Notes under the pieces: model-generated
Told to the model about the DNA's origin: nothing
Seen by the model: only the letters and a program-made list of their open reading frames with translations
The model's database searches: none
NCBI GenBank assembly: GCA_907165135.1
Contig: OU015569.1
Span: forward strand, 1,302,001 to 1,366,000
Reading direction: 5' to 3'
Origin: Oikopleura dioica
Lineage: Eukaryota; Chordata; Appendicularia; Copelata; Oikopleuridae
Length of the DNA: 64,000 bases
Position numbers and translations under genes: made by a program
Shown: one piece after another, positions 34,371-44,750 of the stretch
How the letters are laid out: each line of letters opens with the position of its first letter
Numbering within the stretch: position 1 is the first letter of the stretch

Positions 34371-35062
34371 GAAAAAGAAGTAGAATTTAGAAGAAACTCT
34401 TCAAGAATTTGAATTCTTATAGCGCCAAGACCAATCGAAGACGGTGTCATTAAAAGTGATTAATTAGCGCTAATTATTTATACTTCCATCTCATTTTCCA
34501 ATAAGAAAAATTTTGCTCAAACAAAGAATTCGCGGAGACCTTATAAAAGGCGATTTATGGAGCTTACGGTGCCCCGCGTTTTCTTCTTTTGCCCAATGTT
34601 GACCACTTCCGAGAGAGGTGAATTCCATTTTTCCGAAAAAGCAGAATCGATTTCGCCGCCAGAATCGTAGAGAACCGCGATGAGGTCGATTTCAGGGTAC
34701 ATGCCGAAGAAGGACTCGCTCGTGCTGGAGACGATCATCGCCGCCACCGGGGGCGTCGGCTTCCATCAGGAAAACGTTCAAAAGAGCCTTAAACCACACC
34801 TAACGTCCTTATCTCCGCGCTGTCAAATAAGACACTCTTTAAAATTTAAGGCTTGAATCACACAGCTTGCGCAAAATTGCTCTAATGAGTGGCCATCAAA
34901 TGGCAAACAAATGATGACGCCAAAATCGCGAGAAGTCCTTGTTGTTTTCCTTGCCGCGTCAATTTTTTGCGCACTGTGTGAAGTTTAGATTCTTTTACGT
35001 GATTTCCGATAATTATCAAAGTTTCTTAATAATAATATCGTAAACAAAATTGTTGGTAAAAA
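34371..35062. other. Intergenic upstream of the SLC22 gene
   Basis: Mostly non-coding. A minus-strand open frame at 34541-34747 (starts MAAMIVSSTSESFFGMYPE) has plausible codon use and might be an exon, but no partner exon was found. The rest is AT-rich and should hold the SLC22 promoter. Confidence 0.3.
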
Positions 35063-37149
35063 ATGACCAAAATGATAGATAAATCAGTTTTACACCTTTT
35101 TGAACGGGTAGTTTGGTACCGGACACTATTGCTGCTTATGATTCCGCTTATCAGTCTCACTGGTCTCTGGCAGCTACCCGTGTTTTTCGGTGCACGGCAG
35201 CCTCACGAGTGTGTCGACGGGAAACCCGTGATGCTTCCTCTGAATGATACTGACTGCGCAATGGAGAACACCTATCTCACCGAGTTCGAGCTCTATTGCG
35301 ACAAAGCGGACATAGGACCTTGGCTTCAATCAGCCGCGAATCTAGGCGGCATGGCTGGGCATATGCTCTGGGGCCTCTGCCAGGACGCATTTGGCAGAAG
35401 AAAGACCTACATTGTCACTGGTTTTCTTACCTTCGCTTTCGCCCTGTCGATCGTCTTCGTCAAAGATCACGTGACTTTCATTATTCTCCGCGCCTTATTC
35501 GGCGTTGCGGCAAATGGAATGGGCTCGTATACTCTTCCGCTGGAACTGGTCTCTTCTGAGAAACGCTGGATCGTCGGATTGTTTATGGGAACAGGCTGGG
35601 GACTGGGCACTTTCTGGCATCTCTTCTCAGTCTGGGCAAATAAAGACTGGAGATATGCCATGGTCATCCAGGTTAAGAAATTTATTATGATATTATTAAG
35701 ACCATCTCATCGAATAAGAGAAAAAGTCAATCAATTTTAAGATTTTGCCTCTTGGTGTTGTGATATTTTACGTTTGGTGGCTGCCGGAATCGCCAAGATG
35801 GCTTGTACAAAAAGGAAGAAGAGATGACGCAATCATTGGTACTCATTTTTCGCCGAAAATTATTCGCTTAGAAGTAATTTTTTAGTTCTGAAAGATATGG
35901 CGTCAGTGAATGGACACAACATAGACGTAGAAATTGACACTTTGGAGAACTTGGAAGGCGAGTACGAGAAGAAGAAGCAAACTCGCTTCAATTTCATGAA
36001 AATGTTTGATTCGACGATTATTTTGCAGCGCTTTGCGATGGTCTCTTTTATCCACTTGGTCGGCACGACGCTCTGGTACACAATCATCCTCAGCGTTGCC
36101 AGCATCGGCACCTGTGTCTTCACAACCTATTTCATCTTCGGCATCATTGAAGGACCCCTTAGTAGGGTAAATCACAAATAATTCGCCATTTTCTGGGCTT
36201 AGTAAGGGGGACATATAATACATTTTAGAAAGCCCAAGACCTGGGGATCATTTTGACTATTGATACCAGGGGTGATCTCGTACCCTGAGGGCATAAAGGT
36301 ACCTCCGAAGTCAGAAAATCTGGCCACTTTCGGGCGGCCGAAAATTCGAATTTCCGAAAGTGGCCAGATTTTCTGACTTCGGAGGTACCTTTATGCCCTC
36401 AGGGTACGAGATCACCCCTGGTATCAATAGTCAAAATGATCCCCAGGTCCTGCGCTTTCTATAAATGTATTATATGTCCCCCTTACTAAGCCCAGAAAAA
36501 GGCGAATTATTAGTGATTTACCCTACCCCTTAGGCTTTGTACCCAGGGCATCGTTCTCAAATACGCGCGAAGAAAAGGAATCGCTGCTGGCATCGGTGGC
36601 GCTGCTTTTTTCATGTTTATCAGGTGCATTTGAACGTGACAAACTCTAGGAACCTTTTTGATTTTTTAGCCAAATGGTGAAAATGAAATCTGATGAGCTC
36701 AACTTTGATCAAGATACTCTCGCGATCGTGGTTCTCAGCACCGGGTAAGGACACTTCAACTCTTGACTCTTGGAAACATACGATTTCAGACTAATCGCCA
36801 AATGTTTGTCCACATTTTACTGGCCCTTTATCGAAACTTACAATTCCGAGATTACGCCTACAGTGATTCGAGACAGTGTTTTCGGACTGACAAGGTTTGA
36901 AATGTTAAAAACGCCGTATCTCGATGTTTGTTGTTTAGTACTATTGCTGGCTTCGGTGGCTTTCTGGTGCCGTTTCTGCTAGACAAGTTTGGCGAGACCC
37001 ACGTGATCAGCATATCAATCATATCGATGCTGGTTTCTCAGATGATTTGGACGCTGCCTGCTTCGCTCAACAAGCCTTTACCTAACTCGATCGAGGAAGC
37101 GGAGACAATGACAGACCCAGAAAACAGCAAATGCTGCGTGACGCTTTAG
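35063..37149 (+). CDS. SLC22-type organic ion transporter (MFS), interrupted by a palindromic element
   Basis: Twelve-helix plasma-membrane transporter for organic cations or anions. Seen: an ectoloop after helix 1 with several cysteines; the MFS loop motif DAFGRRKTYIVTGF; the SLC22 mid-loop signature WWLPESPRWLVQKGR; later SEITPTVIRDSVFG and a C-terminal half ending SKCCVTL. Introns at 35671, 35831, 36630, 36747, 36893 fit GT-AG. Between IIEGPL and RLCTQGIVLKY the coding sequence is split at 36162/36534 by a 362-bp element with a 9-bp duplication. Removing element plus one duplication restores the frame exactly; canonical GT-AG removal would lose one extra base and shift the frame. Function of this allele is therefore uncertain. 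Confidence 0.83.
36163..36524. mobile_element. 362-bp palindromic (fold-back) element inside SLC22 coding sequence
   Basis: Almost the whole element is one inverted repeat, from AGGGTAAATCAC to GTGATTTACCCT. It is flanked by ACCCCTTAG on both sides (36154-36162, 36525-36533). It shares arm sequence with the 936-bp element at 37936-38871 (for example CTCGTACCCTGAGGGCAT). Long inverted arms with 9-bp duplications recall Mutator-like or fold-back elements. No ORF. Confidence 0.88.
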
Positions 37150-37483
37150 CCACTTCTCGATTCTTCAATTTCGCTTATTTTATTCAGTCAAGCCTACAAC
37201 AACACTCTTCCAACCTGTGCCATACACACTCAATAGAATACCTACTAGCGTTTTGCAGTTTTAAACAGCCAGTTTCTCTTTCTTCGGTTCACAAAGTCGG
37301 AGCGCCGGGAAGCGACGCTCCCAAGGCGTGTCTGGGATGATCACTTATGTCAGAGTTATTCAAGGAATCAAAATAGATGATGCACCTCGTCCTCATTTCG
37401 AATCGGTTCCCAGCTCTCGACGTAGCTCTTTTTCTAGGCCGCGATCAAGTCATAGTCTGAGAACTTGGAAACAAGGCGCAACC

Positions 37484-37736
37484 CTGGGCTCGGCACCTGA
37501 GTAGAAAACCTGAGTCAGGCTCTGGAAGAGCAAAATGAAAAGCCGCGTAGCGGCTTTTAAAAACGAAGCCGCGAAGCGGCTTCGCCAGGAGTTTAAAGAA
37601 AATTTATATGGATTATTTGCGAAGCCGCTTCGCTGCTTCGTTTTTAAAAGCCGCTACGCGGTTTTTCATTTTAGCTCTTCCAGAGCCTGACTCAGGTTTT
37701 CTACTCAGGACCTGAGTCTCAGGTTGCCGAGCCCAG
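37484..37736. mobile_element. Fold-back family 'GAAGCCGC', copy 1, 8-bp target duplication
   Basis: Ends CTGGGCTCGGCA and its complement TGCCGAGCCCAG, flanked by GCGCAACC at 37476-37483 and 37737-37744. The arms carry CCTGAGTCAGG and AAAAGCCGCGTAGCGGCTTTT-type palindromes. This is the best preserved copy in the window and defines the family. Confidence 0.85.
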
Positions 37737-37774
37737 GCGCAACCTGAGATCTTTAAGCCTTCACACTCCGTAAA

Positions 37775-39225
37775 AGAACTTATTAACTGTAACTACACAA
37801 CAACCGCAAATGAAAGAAAGACAGTGAGATGATAATGAGGGGAAACTGATTTTATTCAGGTGTATTAAAGTCCACATTGAGCTTCTTAATTATTTGCTGG
37901 CAGATCTTCTTGAGATCACGATTTTCATCGTAGTTAGGGAAGTCACTAATAATTGAACTTTTAGCTTAGTAGGGTGGGCATATAATACAGTTTTAGAATC
38001 CTCAGAAGCTGAGGATCATTTTCACTATTGATAGTGAGGGTCATCTCGTACCCTGAGGGCATTATGGTACCTCAAAGGCCTAAAATTCTGGCCAATTTCG
38101 GAAATCCGAATTTTTGACCCCCTAACCCCGGCTTTTTCGCGCGCGGCTAAGATATTTTGTAGCCCAGGCTCTGACGGTCATTTCTTGGGGTCGGAAAGTA
38201 CTGATTACCCCCATTCCAGAGGCGCTAGAGACCTCTGAAGTTGGAGAAGTCGACCAAAAATAGGTACTTTTTGGGAAAAATGCATATTTTTCATCAGTAA
38301 TGCTTCCAAAACACTTGTGATCACTTTTTATTTACTTTTTAGGTTTGAGACATAGTTTGGTGTCATTTGAGGTCATCCGAGGTGAAAATTATTAAAAATT
38401 CTTGAAATTATGATAACTGACCCCGAATGACCTCAAATGACACCAAACTATATCTCAAACCTAAAAGTAAAGCAAAAGTGATCACAAGTGTTTTGAAAGC
38501 ATTGATGTTGAAAAATATGCACTTTTCCCAAAAAGTACCTATTTTTGGTCGACTTCTCCAACTTCAGAGGTCTCTAGCGCCTCTGGAATGGGGGTAATCA
38601 GTACTTTCCCACCCCTAGAAATGGCCGTCAGAGCCTTGGCTACAACATATCTTAGCGGCGCACGAAAAAGCCGGGGTTAGGGGTGAACAATTCGAATTTC
38701 CGAAATTGGCCAGAATTTTAGGCCTTTGAGGTACCATAATGCCCTCAGGGTACGAGATGACCCTCACTATCAATAGTGAAAATGATCCTTAGCTTCTGAG
38801 GATTCTAAAACTGTATTATATGCCCACCCTACTAAGCTAGAAAAAAGCTCAAATTATTAGTGACTTCCCTAATCGTAGTTCTTCCGTAGGCGTTTTTAAC
38901 GATTTTTATCGTCTTGTTGATAAATGCTTTTTGATAAAAGCGAGCACTAGAACAAGTATTAGGTCATTACTGTTATAATTAGTCTACAGAAGTTTCAGCT
39001 TAACATTTTACTTACAACTAAAATCAACTTAAAAAAGTTACCTGATTTATCGGCGTTTTCGGACTGTTCAAGACCCTGTAAAATCGGGAACTGATTAATA
39101 TTCAACTTGAGATCTGAAATCAACGTCTGTTCTAGAGACTTTGTTGGACGAAAACTCAAAAACAAGTTATCTTGAAAAAATCCAAATTTTGACTATTTTT
39201 TAAAATTCTGCGAATTCTAGCGGAT
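37775..39225 (-). repeat. Dispersed repeat family 'PE', copy B, interrupted
   Basis: Minus-strand copy diverged from A and C but with the same order: a first block ending in a GTAACT donor (near 39040), then a terminal block ending NVDFNTPE with the stop overlapping AATAAA at about 37853. The terminal block is split by the 936-bp fold-back element at 37936-38871. Copies B and C lie head to head. Confidence 0.55.
37936..38871. mobile_element. 936-bp palindromic element, 9-bp target duplication
   Basis: A near-perfect inverted repeat along its whole length, from AGGGAAGTCACTAATAATT to AATTATTAGTGACTTCCCTA, flanked by ATCGTAGTT (37927-37935, 38872-38880). The outer ~170 bp of each arm are related to the element at 36163-36524. 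No coding capacity. It should form a very long hairpin. Confidence 0.87.
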
Positions 39226-39990
39226 GAATTTTTTGATTTTTGGCAGACTTATGCAGAATTTGATGAGGAATTCAAAAATATAATTTGTTTTAAAATTCAT
39301 CGGTGAAATTTTGAAAGAGGGCGATTTTAAACCTTAATTTGGCTCTCATTCAAAAATTCACCGATAATTTTTTTATTCGATTAGATATTCGAAATCCTTG
39401 TTGTCTTCTCCACAAGTTGTCCAAAAATCAAAGATTTTCAACCGTCAGAACTCTCAGAATCAACAGAAACGTGAATATTTTCGACCCCTTTCTCGGCGAG
39501 TTGTTTTTGAGATTTCGCCGAAAAAGTCTCTAGAGCCGAAGTTGTTGTCAGGGCTAAAATCGAATTTTTGTCAGTTCCCAATCTAACCGGGTCCTTACCA
39601 GTCCGAAGCGGCAAAAACAGAGGTAAATTGCTTTTTGAAGAGATTTTTGCAATTTTTTTATTTTGGTGGGTGAAAAAGGAAAATTTCAAAACTTTTTTCA
39701 GATCTTGGCACAAGCTTGTGCCAATGAAGAGCGAAGCTACGAGGCCATTCGGCACTGCAAGGCTGCAAGCATGGATACGCAAGCCTCGAAGACGGAATTC
39801 GTCTTGAAAATTGTTGAAAAGCTTGAGAAAAATCATCTCAAGCTGGCCAACGACTTCAAGTCATCCGGTAATGAAGCTTGGAAAGCGAGCGACGTCGTAG
39901 TGAAAGATCCTGAATAAAATCAATTTTCCCTCCCTCTGTTTGTTGTTTTATTGTAAGCTGCGGTTGTTCTGTTGTGAGTTTTAGCTTCTT
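39225..39990 (+). repeat. Dispersed repeat family 'PE', copy C, with short terminal ORF
   Basis: Plus-strand copy matching 25545-26400. After an intron-like stretch ending TTTTTTCAG (39711) comes an open block reading ILAQACANEERSYEAIRHCK and ending VVVKDPE, where the TAA stop is part of AATAAA. The helical, charged composition looks like real protein. Downstream sequence (GCTGCGGTTGTTCTGTTGTG) is shared with the other copies. Confidence 0.55.
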
Positions 39991-40200
39991 TGTGAGATGG
40001 TTTTTCTAAGCGATGGAGTCGAGTATCAAATAGTTGTAGGCAGAATTGTCCAGCTAGACAGGGATTCATGATCAGTGTGAGAAGTCAGTGACGATGATAA
40101 GGATTGAATTGAGGCGCGCTTGAGTCGAATCCGTTCCGATAAAAGAACTGAGACTGCGGCTGAATCCACAGAGATCAATTCCGCGGGCAGAAGAAATCGA

Positions 40201-42689
40201 ATGGAAGTTGCTGAAGAATCCATAGCTCCTCCGGCTTATCCGAAACTAGGGCAGGGCTTTTTGATGACACAAAAATTGTCATTGAATGCGCTTTTTAGTT
40301 TTGACGGGAATCTTGATTTAGGAATTTATTTTTAATGAAGCTTGATAAAAAGACGATCCGATAAAAAATGCGGAGACAAAATTGTCGGAAAATGACACTG
40401 AAGAAAATATCGATTCTGGATTGAATTTCACCATCGAAAGTGGCGAAGAACTCAACAGCCAGGCTTCAGTTGCTTCCAGGCACAGTCTTGATGGTTTCGT
40501 CACGAAGTCCACTTCCATTTGTACGTGGTTTGTTTGCAGTACATTTTTTCTAAAACTCGTTCTAGCTTCGATCGCGGACAGCGGGCTTGGGACGCGATCT
40601 ACCTTCAGCATGAAGCGAATGAAGAGGATGGCTTCGGACAGCAAAATCTTGATCGACAAGACGTTCCGGCGAAAGATCTCTGAGAAGAAAATCCAGCTTC
40701 TTGAGCAAAACCTGGAGCAGGTAAAAGGCCCTATCAACGTTGGCTCTTTTTCAAAATAGACCTCATCACCGGCGTTTTTTGCTTTCCCACGGAATTACTG
40801 ATCTTGTCTACTGTTTCAACACTCTCACGTGACTAATTCGACGTGACAAAATCTGATTTCTTTGATTTCTGAAGAACGAGATGTTCGAAATTCGGACGAT
40901 CTAAGGCTGGACTCGGCAGTCTGAGTAGAAAACCTGAGTCAGGATTTAAAAGAGTTTTAATTAAAAGCCGCATAAGTTTTTATAAAATAGAGTCATTTTG
41001 GCGAAGCCGCTTCGCGGCTTTTTATTATAGGTCTTTTAAATCCTGACTCAGGTTTTCTACACATATTGGCGAGTCCAGCCGTAAGGGCCAAAATTGAAAT
41101 AAACAATTTTAGGAGCGAGAAAAGAACGAAAAGTTGTTTGAAAACTCCCAGCTTCAGGAATGGTGAAATGAACGTTGCATCCTCGTCGATCTTGTGCTTG
41201 TATGTTTTCACCGAATTAAAGGATGAGCTGGATGCGAAGGTTATCGAAACAAGTGACGCGAACCGTCGAAACGTAGAACTTGAAGTAGACGTCCAGCGTC
41301 TATCAAACGAGCTCAACCTCGCCATCAGTGAGTAGCAACTACTAGTCAGACAATCTCTGATTATTTTGACTACTTTTTATTCAAAACCATTTTTTCATTT
41401 TTATTTAAGAACGCTGCGAGAAACTGGAGTTAGAGCTAACAGACGCCAGTCAACAGCTCAAATTTGCGAAAGAAGGAGTCATGGCCAAGGTAAATTTATT
41501 GTTGTAAAAGTATATAAAATAGTATCAGTAATAGGAGGTTGACCAGTCTAAGACGGCGTTGCGGACCCTAATGTAGAATTGATGATAATTCATTTTATTG
41601 GTTTGAACTTCAAACTTTGAAGAGCTCAAAAGCTCTCATATTCGTCTCTCATATTCGTCTCTCATAAATTGTTGCACAGAATCTTTTTAGTAAATAATAA
41701 TATATGTCAACTAGGTAGCGCTATGCGATATGGGCTGTAGAGTCAAGGACAACTTTGAATCCATCTTGTTAATTCATTTTATTTTTTGTTTCCGACAAAA
41801 CTGAGGCACGAATTATATACTCATTTTTATGAGGCCTTATCCAACAAAAATCTAGGATGCCTGAAACTACCCCTCTAAATAACGATAGAAATCTTCTTTT
41901 ATTGGAACGTATAAAGCCATAAAAGGCCCAAAATCTGATTTTCAGAGCGACGAAGCCTTTGTCAAGGTGATCCAGAAGTTGGAAAGCGCTCTGAACAAAA
42001 TCAACGAGTCAATCGTTTACTCCAACTATCCCGGCTACGATGTCAACAGAACACTAGATGACATCGCAGCCATCCTCGACGAGGCGATGAAAAGATCAAA
42101 ATTCCTCATTGGTAAGTCAAGTTGCTTCCTTGCTTCCATAATTAAAATTTCAAGTTCGCGAAAACTCCCTAGCGAGTATTTTATCAAAAGAATCGGAGTT
42201 CATTCTCCGCCAGTATTTCAAGCAGAACTGCCTCGATCTGGAGACGATGAGCGAGAAGGAAAAGATGGAGCAGGTAAAAAATTTGGAAAGAAAAACAGAC
42301 AAGAAAACGTTTTCTAGCTTCTGAAAGCTCTTCCAGAGCTGACTCTATCCGAGAAAATTGCTCGCAAAAGCGACTTTTGCGTGAGCATGAAGTCCCTTCC
42401 GCTACAGTCGTCGACCCCCTTCGATTCCGAAAGCGAGTTGAACTCAACCACGCCGCCGCCAAAACCGCCACGGACTGTAAGGCCAGCATTTTAACAAGCC
42501 TAATTCATTGTTAATTCGTAGCTCCGCAAGATGCTCGCTCCAGGCAGCTCACATTCTCTGAGTTTTGCTCAGAACTCGCTCGAGTACCTGGTTCCAGCAA
42601 CGTCCAAGTCTAAAAGTCTCACGCGAACCCTTCGCCGGAAAATCGTCAAGCTCAAACCGTCTTTCGAAAAGTTATCGCCTCGCAAATAA
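40201..42689 (+). CDS. Coiled-coil protein, unrecognised
   Basis: A long helical protein: acidic N-terminal part (DTEENIDSGLNFTIESGEEL), a basic linker (KRMKRMASDSKILIDKTFRR), then heptad-rich segments (KKIQLLEQNLEQ; ELEVDVQRLSNELNLAI; ERCEKLELELTDASQQLKF; VIQKLESALNKINESI), a helical region and a basic tail ending EKLSPRK (TAA 42687-42689). Introns before 41113, at 41336, 41491, 42110, 42275 and 42478 fit GT-AG; the one at 41158-41221 begins GA. The start is uncertain: MEVAEESIAPPAYPKL from 40201 is one candidate and would need a GG-AG intron near 40311. One intron (40721-41112) contains a GAAGCCGC fold-back copy. Possibly cytoskeletal, not assignable. Confidence 0.58.
40911..41084. mobile_element. 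Fold-back family 'GAAGCCGC', copy 2
   Basis: GCTGGACTCGGCA at the left and CGAGTCCAGC at the right, with AACCTGAGTCAGG and GAAGCCGCTTCGCGGC inside. It lies in an intron of the coiled-coil gene. Target duplication not clear. Confidence 0.75.
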
Positions 42690-42863
42690 AACAGTTCCTA
42701 CCCTGTTTAAAAAAATTTGAACTAAATTAAACATTTTTTCTTATTTTAAAATTCAAATCTATCAGGTCCAAAGATAAAAAACTGTTTCTCTTTCTGCTCA
42801 TCAAACAAATAAAGGGTCGTTGTTTTATTTACAGTATTTGATTACTTTCATCACTATTGCTAT

Positions 42864-44333
42864 TCAATACGTACTCGCCACGGGCTTGGTGGAGCCGACA
42901 AACGCGGCTTTTATACAAAAGAAGATGATGACAAGGACGAAGCCGCCGCCGAGGACGTAGAAAAACTTTGCTGCCTTTTTGAGTTTTTCTTCTTCGAGTG
43001 CTTCTTTTTCGCGACTGAAAAAATTTGCAGTTAGAGGGGCGTCTGTGCTGGAAAGAATTATGATCAGGTTTATGATCGGTTCTAGAGTATATACTAGGAA
43101 AGCGTGGTGGCTTTTGTCTCGACGTCGGGAGCAGGAGTGCTTGGTTGGTTCAACAAACGAGGCGTGGAAGGAGGAAGAGTTGCAAGGATGGATTTGAGGT
43201 TCACGCGCGGCCTCAAAGAGTTCATCATCGTTGGTCGCTGAACTGGAGCGCCTTGGTCAATCATCACATTATCCTTGGATGAAAGATGATGTTGCTGATT
43301 ATTGAGTTTGAAGGCTCACCTGGGGAGGAAGAGGTCGGTAGACCATTGGATTAGGTATGTGCTGAACGTAGACAGGGTTATTTCTGATTTCGGTTCTTTC
43401 AAATTCTCGAGCGGAAAATAAAGCTAAGAGAGAATTAAAGAACCGTTGACTTGGATCATTCTGGTTGGCGAAGTTGTTCTGCTGATGATGCGATCGCATG
43501 TGCGGAGCTCGGATTACTGGAGCAGCTTTCATGGCTATAAAACGATTACTACTCACCAAGCAGGAGATAAGGCTTACGTTCCCCGGCATCACACATTACC
43601 CCGCCATTACGTTTATTTATCACCTGTAATCTCTTGTAAATTCAATTATGCATTTAACCCAAACTACCGGTATTTGCGCAAATGGGAGGCTTATTTTCAC
43701 CAAGTCAGTTATTTTATGCCTGCAAGAAAACTGGATAGAAAGGACTTACCATCAGCCACAGTTTTCACAGCACTGTAGGAGATCAAAATCGCCGAGCCTG
43801 CTTGAACATCGAGTCCTATTTCAGCTTTTGAACCTTCTCCGCCGGCGAAAAACAGCTGTTTCGTGTCACAGTTGATAAAGTTCTTTCTCCCATTCACCAT
43901 GACCCAAACCTGGTTGCGCTTTCGATCGGCTTTTTAAATTGTCAAGAAATCAAATCAGTTGATCCAAAAAAACTTTTTGGAAAAAAACTTTGTCTAAAGA
44001 AAAGTCGAAAGTTTCTAGTTTTGATTATTCGGATAGCTGGCTGCGGTTGGTCTCGCGCTCCATCCGTAAGCCGCGTTTGTTTACGCCGCAGCTTTAGGGA
44101 CTTACATTTTTTCACTTTGAAAAAGGGAAGAAAAATTACAAAGTTTAAATTTAGAATTTATGATTTATAATTTATAAGCCAAGTAGCTGGGAGCAGTTGA
44201 TTTCTAGGGAGCGCACGTGGACCTTCAAAATGGGAGCTTTGTCCACGCTCCATTCGTCGACGCCGATTTCCCAGATGCAATTGAATGGACCTTCTAGTCG
44301 CCCGGGAAGCCAGGAGTTCCAACGTACTGAAAA
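42864..44333 (-). CDS. CUB-like single-pass membrane protein (5' end not found)
   Basis: Exons identified: about 44333-44170, 43929-43750, 43534-43320, 43273-43095, 43014-42864; the last four join in frame. The first two together look like one CUB domain: FNCIWEIGVDEW, LKVHVRSLEINC, VWVMVNGRKNFINC and GSAILISYSAV match the Cys and hydrophobic spacing of that fold. Then comes a His/Asn/Pro-rich linker, a helical Glu/Lys segment, one membrane helix (YVLGGGFVLVIIFFCIKAA) and a short tail (VGSTKPVASTY). The donor after the first exon may be GC. The signal-peptide exon should lie upstream, among the fold-back copies, but I could not find it. Cell-surface adhesion or receptor role is a guess. Confidence 0.55.
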
Positions 44334-44404
44334 GAAAGGTTGGAAGGTGAAGAACTTTTGGTTTTGAATGAAATGGGAGTGGCCAAGAAGATCGAATAAT
44401 TGAG

Positions 44405-44750
44405 GTTAGGGCTGGGCTCGGCAACCTGTGTAAAAACCTGAGTCAGGATTTTGGAAGAGCTTTAAAGAAAAGACGCGCGGTGGCTTTTTTATGATTCATA
44501 AATTATGAACAAAGCCGCTTATGTAAGTATTGGGAAGCCTGGGCTCGGCAACCTGTGTAGAAAACCTGAGTCAGATTCTGAAAAACCAAAATGAAAAGCC
44601 GCGTAGCGGCTTTTAAAGACGAAGCCGCAAAGCGGCTTCGGAACATAATCATTTCAATTTAACTTTTTCTATTTGCGAAGCCGCTTGGTGGCTTCGTCTT
44701 TTAAAAAGCCGCTACGCCTGCTTTTCAGAACCTGACTCAGGATTCTAGCA
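44405..44750. mobile_element. Fold-back family 'GAAGCCGC', copies 3 and 4 in tandem
   Basis: Copy 3 (about 44407-44525) starts CTGGGCTCGGCAACCTGTGT and is incomplete. Copy 4 (about 44530-44748) starts with the same bases and has both arms, including AAAGCCGCGTAGCGGCTTTT and a degraded right end (CCTGACTCAGGATTC). Confidence 0.7.

Noticed and set aside
34541-34747. 68-aa minus-strand ORF as a gene
   Set aside because: Codon use is plausible but there is no partner exon, motif or poly(A) context; left as a note in the intergenic entry.
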